From contig OZ004589.1 of assembly GCA_963924555.1 (NCBI GenBank), positions 4,836,001 to 4,900,000 on the forward strand: a stretch of DNA of 64,000 nucleotides. The letters are read 5' to 3'. The DNA comes from Crambe crambe. Its lineage: Eukaryota > Porifera > Demospongiae > Poecilosclerida > Crambeidae. Below are positions 1-11,300 of this stretch, one piece after another (the stretch's first letter is position 1; every line of letters begins with the position of its first letter). The position numbers and the translations under genes were made by a program. The notes beneath the pieces were generated by a model. That model was not told the DNA's origin, did not search any database, and saw nothing but the letters and a program-made list of their open reading frames with translations.

Positions 1-1142
1 TAATTGTGCCATCAAGTACGTGACAGTGGTCAACCAAGTGAGTAGTTGTGGACTCACATAGCTACGGGGGAATTAAAGGTGATCAACAAATTTTACACAC
101 TAGTAAATCTGATTGAGGGTTTAGCTTTAAAAAACAAAAACAAAATTAAAAAAACTAACATTTTGGATAGAACTATTATAGCATGATCATTAAGATTTAG
201 CTACAGGAATAGAGGTAACTATGCAAAGGTAAACACCTATTTTTCATGTTGGTCTTAGAGGAGGTTGGAGCCAGAAATTAATGTAGATAGTATAGTATCT
301 GTATCATACGACTTGTGCATATGAAGTGCAAACTTTTTGTACGTGCCTATACTGTGTGAATTTCATGAGAGTATAGTATAAGCCCCCCATTATTGAACTA
401 GATAAATTAATTTTCTTGCCAAACTGTGCCATCGTAACGGTTTATCAAATATTGAGTTGGAACAACAAAAACTTCATTTAATTAATTCTAACTGCTGGCT
501 ACTTAGTACAATTAACACAAGTGCAGTCAAATTATTCATTTCTTATCGTATGGAAGGTGTGGACTTTATGAGGTGGGCATGATGAATATCATAATCAGTG
601 TTTACCCCAAAGAAGTGCTAGTGTTTGTCTCAAGGGTTGAAGATTCACCATCTCATGAGATTAGGTGCGTGGCACACAAACACAAAATGACTACTGTAAC
701 CCTGCTGCATGCGTGCGGAGGCAGGTACTGTAATCCTGCTGCATGCATGCGGAGGCAGGTATTGATTAAAGCAGGCATAGCAGCATTCATCAACTCAAAT
801 CTCATAATCGGTTGTTATAGTGACACAGTAAATCAGTCAGGGATGTCTCAGAGGAGCTAAGTGGGTGCATTATTCCCCCCCCCCCCCCCCCCCGAAACAA
901 TAATTTGTAGTATATCCACTCGTCTTGAACCCCTGCAATATCTCACGCATATACATAATAATAGTTTTTATGCATCTGATAAGCAATTCTCAGTTCTTAT
1001 TCTTATAACATACATTCTATAAGGTGCACAAAGATACATCGCATGTAGTGATGGATAACATAAATGAGTCCTGCTACTGTTCTGTATTATATAACGAACA
1101 AATTGTAACAATAAGTGGCTGTCTGTGGATGAGATATTTGCA
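1..1142. other. 3' flank of AST1, no gene seen
   Basis: AT-rich sequence downstream of the AST1 stop codon. It contains a short tandem duplication around 693-762 (about 34-bp unit with a CTGCTGCATGC core) and a C homopolymer at about 874-893. Short open frames here resemble no family I know and lack codon-like composition. No clear polyadenylation hexamer for AST1 was identified. Confidence 0.5.
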
Positions 1143-4100
1143 TCACCGTGACCACTGGCACTGACTTCCTGTGTATCCAAACCTGCAGCGGCAACGGTAG
1201 CCAAATAAACTACTGGTGCATGTGCCCCCATTTCTGCACGGGTTAGGGAAACAACGATTCGAAGAGGTTCTGAGTTGGCACCGACTTCCTGTGTATCCAA
1301 GTCTACAACTGCATCTGTAGCTGGAGAAGAGACTTCTGCAAGTTCCTCCATTCAAGCACGGGTTAGGGAAACACCGACTCGAAGATGTTCTGATTTGGCA
1401 CCGACTTCCTGTGTATCCAAGTCTACAACTGCATCTGTAGCTGGAGAAGAGACTTCTGCAAGTCCCTCCATTCAAACACGGGTTAGGGGAACAGCGACTT
1501 GAGGATGTTCTGATCTGGCACCGACTTCCTGTGTATCCAAGTCTGCAACTGCATCTGTAGCTGGAGAAGAGACTTCTACAAGTTCCTCCATTCAAGCACG
1601 GGTTAGGGAAACAGCGACTCGAAGATGTTCTGATTTGGCACCGACTTCCTGTGTATCCAAGTCTGCAACTGCATCTGTAGCCGAATGAAAGACTAGTACA
1701 AGTCCCTCCATTCAAACACGGGTTAGGGGAACAGCGACTTCTGATTTGGCATCGACTTCCTGTGTATCCAAGTCTGCAACTGCATCTGTAGCTGGAGAAG
1801 AGACTTCTGCAAGTCCCTCCATTCAAACATGGATTGGGAAAACAGCGATTTGAGGATGTTCTGATTTGGCATCGACTTCCTGTGTATCCAAGTCTGCAAC
1901 TGCATCTGTAGCCGAATGAAAGACTAGTACAAATCCCTCCATTCAAGCATGGGTTAGGGAAACAGCGATTTGAGGATGTTCTGATTTGGCATCGACTTCC
2001 TGTGTATCCTAGTCTGCAACTGCATCTGTAGCTGGATGAAAGACTAGTACAAGTCCCTCCATTCAAGCATGGGTTAGGGGAACAGCGATTTGAAAATGCT
2101 ATTCTGGTTTGGCACCGACTTCCTGTGTATCCAAGTCTGCAACTGCATCTGTAGCTGGAGAAGAGACTTCTGCAAGTCCCTCCATTCAAGCATGGATTGG
2201 GAAAACAGCGATTTGAGGATGTTCTGATTTGGCATCGACTTCCTGTGTATCCAAGTCTGCAACTGCATCTGTAGGTGGAGAAGAGACTTCTGCAAGTCCC
2301 TCCATTCAAGCACGGGTTAGGGGAACAGCGACTTCTGATTTGGCATCGACTTCCTGTGTATCCTAGTCTGCAACTGCATCTGTAGCTGGATGAAAGACTA
2401 GTACAAGTCCCTCCATTCAAGCATGGGTTAGGGGAACAGCGATTTGAAAATGCTATTCTGGTTCGGCACCGACTTCCTGTGTATCCAAGTCTGCAACTGC
2501 ATCTGTAGCCGAATGAAAGACTAGTACAAGTCCCTCCATTCAAACACGGGTTAGGGGAACAGCGACTTCTGATTTGGCATCGACTTCCTGTGTATCCAAG
2601 TCTGCAACTGCATCTGTAGCTGGAGAAGAGACTTCTGCAAGTCCCTCCATTCAAGCATGGATTGGGAAAACAGCGATTTGAGGATGTTCTGATTTGGCAT
2701 CGACTTCCTGTGTATCCAAGTCTGCAACTGCATCTGTAGGTGGAGAAGAGACTTCTGCAAGTCCCTCCATTCAAGCACGGATTAGGGAAACAGCGATTTG
2801 AGGATGTTCTGATTTGGCATCGACTTCCTGTGTATCCTAGTCTGCAACTGCATCTGTAGCTGGAGAAGAGACTTCTGCAAGTCCCTCCATTCAAGCACGG
2901 ATTAGGGAAACAGCGATTTGAGGATGTTCTGATTTGGCATCGACTTCCTGTGTATCCTAGTCTGCAACTGCATCTGTAGCTGGATGAAAGACTAGTACAA
3001 GTCCCTCCATTCAAGCATGGGTTAGGGGAACAGCGATTTGAAAATGCTATTCTGGTTTGGCACCGACTTCCTGTGTATCCAAGTCTGCAACTGCATCTGT
3101 AGCCGAATGAAAGACTAGTACAAGTCCCTCCATTCAAACACGGGTTAGGGGAACAGCGACTTCTGATTTGGCATCGACTTCCTGTGTATCCAAGTCTGCA
3201 ACTGCATCTGTAGCTGGAGAAGAGACTTCTGCAAGTCCCTCCATTCAAGCATGGATTGGGAAAACAGCGATTTGAGGATGTTCTGATTTGGCATCGACTT
3301 CCTGTGTATCCAAGTCTGCAACTGCATCTGTAGCCGAATGAAAGACTAGTACAAGTCCCTCCATTCAAACACGGGTTAGGGGAACAGCGACTTCTGATTT
3401 GGCATCGACTTCCTGTGTATCCAAGTCTGCAACTGCATCTGTAGCTGGAGAAGAGACTTCTGCAAGTCCCTCCATTCAAGCATGGATTGGGAAAACAGCG
3501 ATTTGAGGATGTTCTGATTTGGCATCGACTTCCTGTGTATCCAAGTCTGCAACTGCATCTGTAGGTGGAGAAGAGACTTCTGCAAGTCCCTCCATTCAAG
3601 CACGGATTAGGGAAACAGCGATTTGAGGATGTTCTGATTTGGCATCGACTTCCTGTGTATCCTAGTCTGCAACTGCATCTGTAGGTGGAGAAGAGACTTC
3701 TGCAAGTCCCTCCATTCAAGCACGGATTAGGGAAACAGCGATTTGAGGATGTTCTGATTTGGCATCGACTTCCTGTGTATCCTAGTCTGCAACTGCATCT
3801 GTAGCTGGATGAAAGACTAGTACAAGTCCCTCCATTCAAGCATGGGTTAGGGGAACAGCGATTTGAAAATGCTATTCTGGTTTGGCACCGACTTCCTGTG
3901 TATCCAAGTCTGCAACTGCATCTGTAGCCGAATGAAAGACTAGTACAAGTCCCTCCATTCAAACACGGGTTAGGGGAACAGCGACTTCTGATTTGGCATC
4001 GACTTCCTGTGTATCCAAGTCTGCAACTGCATCTGTAGCTGGAGAAGAGACTTCTGCAAGTCCCTCCATTCAAGCATGGATTGGGAAAACAGCGATTTGA

Positions 4101-4800
4101 GGATGTTCTGATTTGGCATCGACTTCCTGTGTATCCAAGTCTGCAACTGCATCTGTAGCCGAATGAAAGACTAGTACAAATCCCTCCATTCAAGCACGGG
4201 TTAGGGGAACAGCGACTTCTGATTTGGCATCGACTTCCTGTGTATCCAAGTCTGCAACTGCATCTGTAGCTGGAGAAGAGACTTCTGCAAGTCCCTCCAT
4301 TCAAGCATGGATTGGGAAAACAGCGATTTGAGGATGTTCTGATTTGGCATCGACTTCCTGTGTATCCTAGTCTGCAACTGCATCTGTAGCTGGAGAAGAG
4401 ACTTCTGCAAGTCCCTCCATTCAAGCACGGATTAGGGAAACAGCGATTTGAGGATGTTCTGATTTGGCATCGACTTCCTGTGTATCCAGTCCTGCAACTG
4501 CATCTGTAGCCAGATGAAAGACTAGTACAAGTCCCTCCATTTAAGCACGGGTTAGTTGAACAGCGATTCAAGATTTGACACTGACTTCCTGTATATTCAT
4601 TTGTGCAGCTGCATCTGTAGCCATATGATAGCCCAGTACATGTGCCCCCATTTTGACATGGGTTAGGGAGACAACGATTGATTTGACACTGAGTTCCTGT
4701 GTATCCAATTGTGCAGCTGCATCTATATCCAGACAAAAGTCTGGTACAAGTTCCCCCATTCCTGCATGGGTTAGAGGTACATGTTTGATTACTGCTACAA
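1143..4800 (-). repeat. EGF-coding tandem array, 114-123 bp units in an 825-bp higher-order repeat
   Basis: About 31 consecutive EGF-coding units of about 118 bp lie in a single exon. Identical blocks recur at 825-bp spacing, equal to seven EGF units: the same sub-patterns start at 2551, 3376 and 4201, and at 3145 and 3970. Units fall into a few subtypes (RSLFSSY, RSLFSTY, TSLSFGY, TSLSSSY) whose order repeats with period seven. This looks like recent unequal crossing-over of seven-unit blocks. Confidence 0.9.
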
Positions 4801-6106
4801 CTGTAGAGACGATTTGCTTGTTGGACATCAATGTCACTGAGATGTACTCTTTGTCCAAGCTTTGGACGACGTTGTCTGTCGTACTCGGCTGTATTAGTAA
4901 CTTCTATAGTTGGTCTTCCATTTCTACTGAATGCATTTTTTGGGTAATGCATTATTGATCCATAATCGTACTTTGTTCCATGATAATTTACTTCACTTCG
5001 AGTACGAACTTGAAACTGTCGACCTCTTCCAAACAGAATATTGCTTTGATTGACTCTTATGTATGAGTTACGATCAGGTCTGGATTGTTCGTGCCAAAAT
5101 CCTACTGCATGGCCAATCTCATGCAATATAACACCATGTTTTATGCATCCTGGAGGCTGTAGATTAACAACTTGCTTTCCTCCTTTTCGGCCAATTGAAT
5201 CACTGTAGCACCCTCTACGATCAGATCTGAACTCTGTATAATCAGTTATGCTGCTTCTTGTCCGCAGTATGAACCTGAGGCATGTCCTTCTTGACCATTC
5301 TTGCATAGCTGTCCTGATTAAGTTGATTATAGTTCTATTTAGGCTACTATGAAGAGTGTAGTACATGATCCCATTGCTCCACAGTCGATTCCGATCTCGA
5401 ATTGCTGCTTTTTGAGCCAAGTCCTAATCATGATAATAAAAGACAGAATCAATAAGGACAGAATTATAATGACTATGTCATGCATTCTATTTGATAATGA
5501 TATTCACGTATCCATAGCTACAAGCTAGCTGAAAAAGAATATCCAAATGTAGTGTTTTAAAGTTCTATTCTAGGAATCATTTTGATCTAGAGGTGATAAG
5601 GTTATATCTAATAATGTTCATGTATTTTTGCTAAAATTTTATTTTCTGTTTATTGAAAGAATTTTTCAACATCAAACTTTCCTGTCTCGTGATAGGCTGA
5701 ATGTGCCTGTTAGAAACTTGACCACAGCATATCAATGCAAGTTATTTGTAATCAATGCAAAATAAAGAAGTATGAATATCATTAAAATTTAATGATTATG
5801 TATGACATTAATTAGCAAGTGATCAAAGATAGTGGTGAGCTAATAGGGATACACCAAATCTCAATATATTCTTACCATTGTATCAGTAGATTCATTGCTG
5901 TAATAGGCTTGTATGAGCTCTTCACTTATGTCCAGATCACCTTCAAAGTAGTCCTGTTCCTCCAGCGTATTAAGCGACGTATTTTGACTGTTCGATGTGC
6001 TTGTGGTCTCCGTCTCTGTTCCATTACTATCTGGAATCGTAGGAGTAGGTATACTTGTAACCATCTGACAGGTCACAAGTATCACTAAAAGTATGAGATG
6101 TCTCAT
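1143..6106 (-). CDS. AST1: secreted astacin metalloprotease with about 31 EGF-like repeats
   Basis: Two coding exons, 6106-5876 and 5423-1143, with a GT-AG phase-0 intron; 1503 residues predicted. The start at 6106 was chosen because it heads the signal peptide (LILLVILVTCQMVTS) and lies about 85 bp below a TATA box. Exon 1 encodes a Ser/Thr-rich propeptide with FEGD (residues 54-57), the family's aspartate switch that occupies the catalytic zinc. Exon 2 holds the astacin domain (about 79-285), with zinc motif HEIGHAVGFWHE (178-189) and Met-turn SIMHY (233-237), so it should be an active secreted endopeptidase. From about 290 to the end run about 31 six-cysteine EGF repeats (CxPNPCLNGGTC...GYRCSC..GYTGS.C), nearly identical in DNA and with no introns. 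There is no C2 domain, unlike AST2 and AST4. The substrate is unknown; matrix processing is only inferred. The exact repeat number could be affected by assembly. Confidence 0.9.
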
Positions 6107-6191
6107 TTTGTTCGAATCTTCAATTCCGTATATACACGAACTAGTGAAATAGTGTCGTAATGCCACTAAGTAAACTAATGCTCAGTGATCT

Positions 6192-6239
6192 TTTTTATAT
6201 GCAGCCTGTGCTAGTTATTCACAGTTTAAATTGATGTCA
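6192..6239 (-). promoter_or_regulatory. AST1 core promoter: TATA box plus TGATGTCA element
   Basis: On the minus strand TATAAAAA occupies 6199-6192. The CRE/ATF-like octamer (TGATGTCA on the plus strand) is at 6232-6239, with 32 bp between the two. The flanking sequence is almost identical to the AST4 promoter near 31,277-31,340. Confidence 0.7.
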
Positions 6240-6410
6240 TAGCATGTTTACGGATAAGTTTCTTGCATAGTTGTGTGCTTACTCGAGTTCCTTAGTCTTG
6301 GAAATCCAGATGAATGTATTTGCACTTTTGTGGCTTCCCTCATACCTTCTTTATCACATGAATATTTCTGCACTTCCTTGGAAAGTTCAAGTAGCTAACA
6401 TGTATCCTAT

Positions 6411-6420
6411 CAACATGTTG
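6411..6420. promoter_or_regulatory. Palindrome CAACATGTTG upstream of AST1
   Basis: A perfect 10-bp palindrome about 210 bp upstream of the TATA box. The same or nearly the same word lies upstream of EGF1, EC1 and AST4. It may be a dimer-binding site; function is inferred from recurrence only. Confidence 0.4.
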
Positions 6421-6867
6421 TAACCAGGTCATCCAAGTAACCCAACAGCACTGCACTTCCTCTTCTCCTTTGACCTTTGCACTTAATTATTCATTGAAAA
6501 AAATTAATGAGGTTGATTAAATTCACAGGGTGTGTAATGGGAAAGTATCTGGGGGACTATTGAGGCCACTTACCTTTGCTTGAGTTTGGCATCAACTGAT
6601 GTATTCTGTAATAATTTATTTAAATCAACACAGCTATGAGCACTGTTTTGTGTATCAGATTATCATAGATTGCATAGACTATGTAACTGGGATTGGAAAT
6701 GCCCCATCTGCACCTTCTTATTCTCTGCCCGAACTATGAGTGAAGATGTTGAAGCCTCCCTCTCAGTCGATCATCCCTGAGGAATATAATATAAATAACT
6801 CGGCAAGCCATGCACTGCAATGGTTGCACATTGATACCCAAATTTGATATAATTGTCTTTTTTTATA

Positions 6868-6925
6868 GCAGTCCTATAGCTGGATAAAAGACTCCTCCAA
6901 GTCCCTCCATGTAGAATTGTATTGA
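6868..6925 (-). pseudogene. Relic of one EGF-coding unit
   Basis: The stretch reading TAGCTGGATAAAAGACT followed by AAGTCCCTCCAT closely matches the repeat-unit segment of AST1 (TAGCTGGATGAAAGACT...AAGTCCCTCCATTC) but is isolated and lacks the rest of a module. Probably debris of an earlier EGF gene or a recombination by-product. Confidence 0.4.
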
Positions 6926-7067
6926 TTTGCCTCTTTAACACACAGTTGACTTGACATTAGAAGGCAGAACATTAATTTTAATTCACACTGATTTCAAACA
7001 CCTGCTATATGTCTTTCTTTTGCAATAGTATCAGACCAACCAAATAGCCAGCCGAACTGCAGTTACC

Positions 7068-7215
7068 TTGTCCTGTCCTGTTATAAGTGCCCTGTCCTGT
7101 CCTGTTATAAGTGCCCTGTCCTGTCCTGTTATAAGTGCCCTGTCCTGTCCTGGTATAAGTGCCCTGTTCTATTCTGGCATAAGTGCCCTGTCCTGTCCTG
7201 GTATAAGTGCCCCTG
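7068..7215. repeat. 24-bp minisatellite
   Basis: About six tandem copies of a unit reading CTGTCCTGTCCTG followed by TTATAAGTGCC, degenerating at the right end. It is open in one minus frame, but the translation is only a low-complexity T/G/Q/Y repeat with no supported gene context. Confidence 0.8.
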
Positions 7216-8311
7216 TATTCATTGTCCTGGTGTGCCTGTTTTGACATTTTACTCATCTATATATATTAATATGCTTGTACGTATGTCCATCACGGTTCAG
7301 AGGTCAATTGGTAGTGTGCATGCGTGTCACTTGTGGCAACATGCAAATTCAAAAAGAAATATGGTTCAAAGGTCAATAATAGCTACTACGAACTGCAGCA
7401 GCCTAGCTAGGCTGGCGAAAATAGAAAGATGCCAGAAAAATGCATAGGAAAATCCTCAAGAGCACAGCATAGGCTTAGCTAGAAGAAACCAGCCGCAATT
7501 TCAAGTGCAAAATAAGATTGCCACAGATTTTCTGTGGGTACAGGCTAGTCTCTATTATTAATGCATGCAATTATAGATCCGTTGTCATAGATACTTCTCT
7601 ATCAAGATGTGAAGGAATTTTAATGAGATTCATAGGTCCTAGTAATGACCTCATTGGGAGGGAAATTTTACTATTGCTGATGAAGTAATCTTACCTAATT
7701 ATTCTTGAGTGATCGAGATGTGCTGCTACATTTTTTAAGGGTGGTGGCATGTAGTCACACAAAGGAATGTAATCACTACCCATATATATTCAATCCAGCA
7801 TTGCATGCAGCTCATGAGCAAGTGAAATCTGGAAGCATTCATATAATACTTATGACAAGTTTAAGCTACTCACTCCCTTTTCTCCTGCATATGATGCTTA
7901 TTACAAGTTTAAGATACTCATTATTAATGTGTGGTTGCATGCAAGGTCAATGCACCATCACTCACTTCCTTTTCTCCTGTGATCTTAACTGTTCATTCAT
8001 TGGAGTTATGAATAATGTGACACTTTTAATTGTGGGTACTAAATTAAGCAAAATTGTTAACTTTAATGCCCACAATTACGATTAAGAAGAATATTTTGTG
8101 ATCATATGAGTCAGGGTCATGTCTACTTTTTGAAGCCATGGTGCTGCATTTTTCCTTACTTTAATGCAATAGAAATGCTTTTTGTGTCATTGACTTAATT
8201 TTAATAGTAAGAAAAATTTAACACAAGCACTCATACATAGTAATAGGCTAATTTTTCTAATAATAGTATATAATATTGTCCAGTCCATATTATGTTCCTT
8301 GTGTATCAGAC

Positions 8312-11300
8312 TCAAAGTTGGCAATGAGTTCCCTTATTCCCTATTCTGCAGATACATACGTAATAGCTGGATGAAAGACTAATACACCGCCCACCATTGT
8401 GACACGGGTTGGGGGAACAGAGATTGGGTTGAGTTTGGCACCGACTGCCCTCGTATCCAGTCCTGCAGTTGCATCTGTAGCCAGATGAACGATGAACACA
8501 TGAACCCCCATTCAAGCATGGGTTAGGGGAACAACGATCTTGTATCTGACACCGACTTCCTGTGTATCCAGTACTGCAGTTGCATCCGTAACCCGAGGAA
8601 AGACCAATACACAAACCCCCATTCAAGCATGGGTTAGGGGAACAACGATCTATCTGACACCAATATCCTGCAAATCCAGTACTGCAGTTGCATCTAAAAC
8701 CAGAAGAATTACCAGCACATGAACCCCCGTTCAAGCACGGGTTAGGATAACAATAATAATGTATCTGACACCGATATCCTGTGTATTCAGCACTGCAGTT
8801 GCATCTATAACCAAAATAAAGACCAACGCATGAACCCCCGTTCAAGCACGGGTTGGGAGAACAATGATCTATCTGACACTGACTTCCTGTGTATCCCATT
8901 TTGCATTGACATCTGTAACCATATGAAGAATTAGTACATGAGCCTCCATTCAAACATGGATTTACTGAACAGGCCCAGTTGCATATGTAGCCAGTCAAAA
9001 GACCAATACATGTGCTCCCGTTCAAGCACGTGTTATTAGAACAATGATCTATCTGACACTGACTTCCTGAGTATCCAAGTTTGCATCGACATATGTAACC
9101 AGATGAAGAATTAGCACACAAGCCTCCATTCAAACATGGATTTACTGAACAGGCCCAGAATTGGCACAGATTTCCTTCATATCCAGTAGGGCAGTTGCAT
9201 ATGTAGCCAGATGAATAACCAATACATGTGCCCCCATTCAAGCACGGGTTTATGGAACAGCGATCTATCTGACACTGACTTCCTACGTATCCAGACATGC
9301 AGTTGCATCTGTAACCAGTTGAGGTATTGGTACACGAACCCCCATTCAAGCATGGATTAGGGAAACAGGTTTTGAATTGGCACTGGCTTCCAGTATATCC
9401 AGTCCTGCACCTGCATAGGAAGCCAGATGAAGAATGATTGGTACATGAGCCTCCATTCAAGCACGGGTTGGGATCACAATCTTGCTCCAGGTTGATGTCA
9501 AAGTTTAAGGATGTGAAGCAGCCAATGTTATCACAGTGTTTATACATTCTTTTCCCACTGTGGATGGAGAATGTTTGTGGATCAGTTAGTGCTTCATTGT
9601 TAGTCGCATTTACTTCGAATTTCCAGATACTAACTTCCACGTTTTGCCATGCTCTTTCACCAAAACTCAGAGTTTGGTTCCAGTAAGTTCTATTCTCACT
9701 GCTGCTTATAGGAACAGGTTGTGTCTGCTGGGTGAGCTTGTAGTTGGTATCATCCCTTGCAGTCATCCTAACATACGTGTCAGAGTCATCATCAAATATA
9801 CCAAGAGCATCTTTTACATGCACTGTTAAAACTCCATGTAAACCTGATCCTGGGCAGTTGTAAAGTCGGTTCACTTGTTGGATATCGCTAGCACTCAGAC
9901 TCAAACGCTGTCCAAGTATTGGTCGACCTTGTTTCCTGTACTCGTCAATATTATTGACAATAATCGTTGGTCTAATATAAATAGAGAAAGCAAAGCGTCC
10001 ATAATGCATAATTGATCCATAATCATAAGTCGATCCTTGATTATCCATTACGTGTGAATTTCGCTTCATGAAGTTCCTACCAAGAAATTCATAAAATACA
10101 ATGTTTGTAGTATTAATAGTCACAAACTGGTCGCGATCAGGCCTTGATTGTTCATGCCAAAACCCTATAGCATGGTAGATCTCATGCAAGATAACGCCAT
10201 GTGTGACACATGTTGGATCTTGTAGATTTATAGTTGTAATGCGACTATCAATACTGCGACCGACTGAAGTGCTATAACACCCTCCTCTATCAGCGGAAAA
10301 TTCAATGTGATCTACTTCAGTTGAATTGATCATCCGAAATCTTAAGCAGGTGACTTTGCTCAACTCTTGCATAGCTCTCTTGATCCTTTCTCCAGCTGTT
10401 TTACTTATGCTTGAGTGAAAGGTATAGTTCACTATTCCGTTGGTCCACAGACGATCCTCTTGTCGTCGAATGGCTGCTCTTCTAACCCGTTTCTATATGT
10501 AAAATTAATAATGAAACCAATGTTTATAATTATACACAGTGGAACCCCTAAATGTGGACTCCCTGAAAAGCAAAAACCTCTCTAATCAGGACATTTTTTC
10601 TTATCCCAACACAATATAAATGTGTATAATTTAACCCCTGAAATAAGGACACCTCTCTAATCAGGACACTTTTCGCTGGTCCCAAAGGTGTCCGCATTTA
10701 GAGGTTCCACTATAACTACTTTTACAATGTGAGTCCATCAAACGATTATGAACAATGACCTATTTTTCTTGCCAGCTATGAATCTAAACAAGAGAATTAG
10801 CTTTCAACAACATCATCCAAATAGTGAAATAAAGCAATCTCAACAAAAATTAAAGAGTAATGATGCAAGTGAATAATACATAATTATACTAATATATGAA
10901 GTGCTCCCAATACTGAGTAAAGGATTATGTGTCACTAATAAATTGATTTCACTACTTGGTTGGTTTTTTGTTTGTTTTTGTTTGTTTGTTTGTTTTTTGT
11001 TGTTGTTGTCGTTGTTTTTTCAGATCCTCCCCGGGCTCATGCTCAACTTTAGCCTTCCTGGTTTTCTTGAAATACACTGTTGTTGGCTTCTTCAAAAACT
11101 CTGTACCATTTATTATGCCTGCTCTTTTATAGACTATCTTTATTGCTTTTTGACCACCTCTGGGTCAACCAAAAGGTGGTGTTTTAATGGAGGTGATCTA
11201 TTTACAGAGGTCAAAATCAAAGGTACAAGTCTATTGGGACATAAAGTGGTCTGAATAGGGTGGTCTCTTAATACAGGTTTGACTCTACTAGCCTATAAAA

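Larger units (their letters stand above)
6240..8311. other. AST1-AST2 intergenic spacer
   Basis: No gene is supported. It includes the upstream region of AST1, a relic of an EGF unit (about 6868-6925, resembling the AST1 GYRCSC-coding stretch), a 24-bp minisatellite at 7068-7215, and AT-rich sequence to the AST2 stop. Short open frames here are low-complexity or lack similarity to any family I recognise. Confidence 0.5.

Noticed and set aside
1143..4800. Regular direct repeats resembling a CRISPR array
   Set aside because: The units are about 118 bp, wholly coding and contiguous with no unique spacers; the context is a eukaryotic gene.
1275..4958. Many open frames on both strands across the AST1 EGF array (for example the repeated MQLQTWIHRKSMPNQ frame)
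   Set aside because: They are alternative-frame translations of the EGF repeat units; only the frame with the six-cysteine EGF pattern joins to a signal peptide and astacin domain.
7005..7256. 83-codon frame with TYTRTGQG repeats
   Set aside because: Translation of a 24-bp minisatellite with no signal peptide or splice context.
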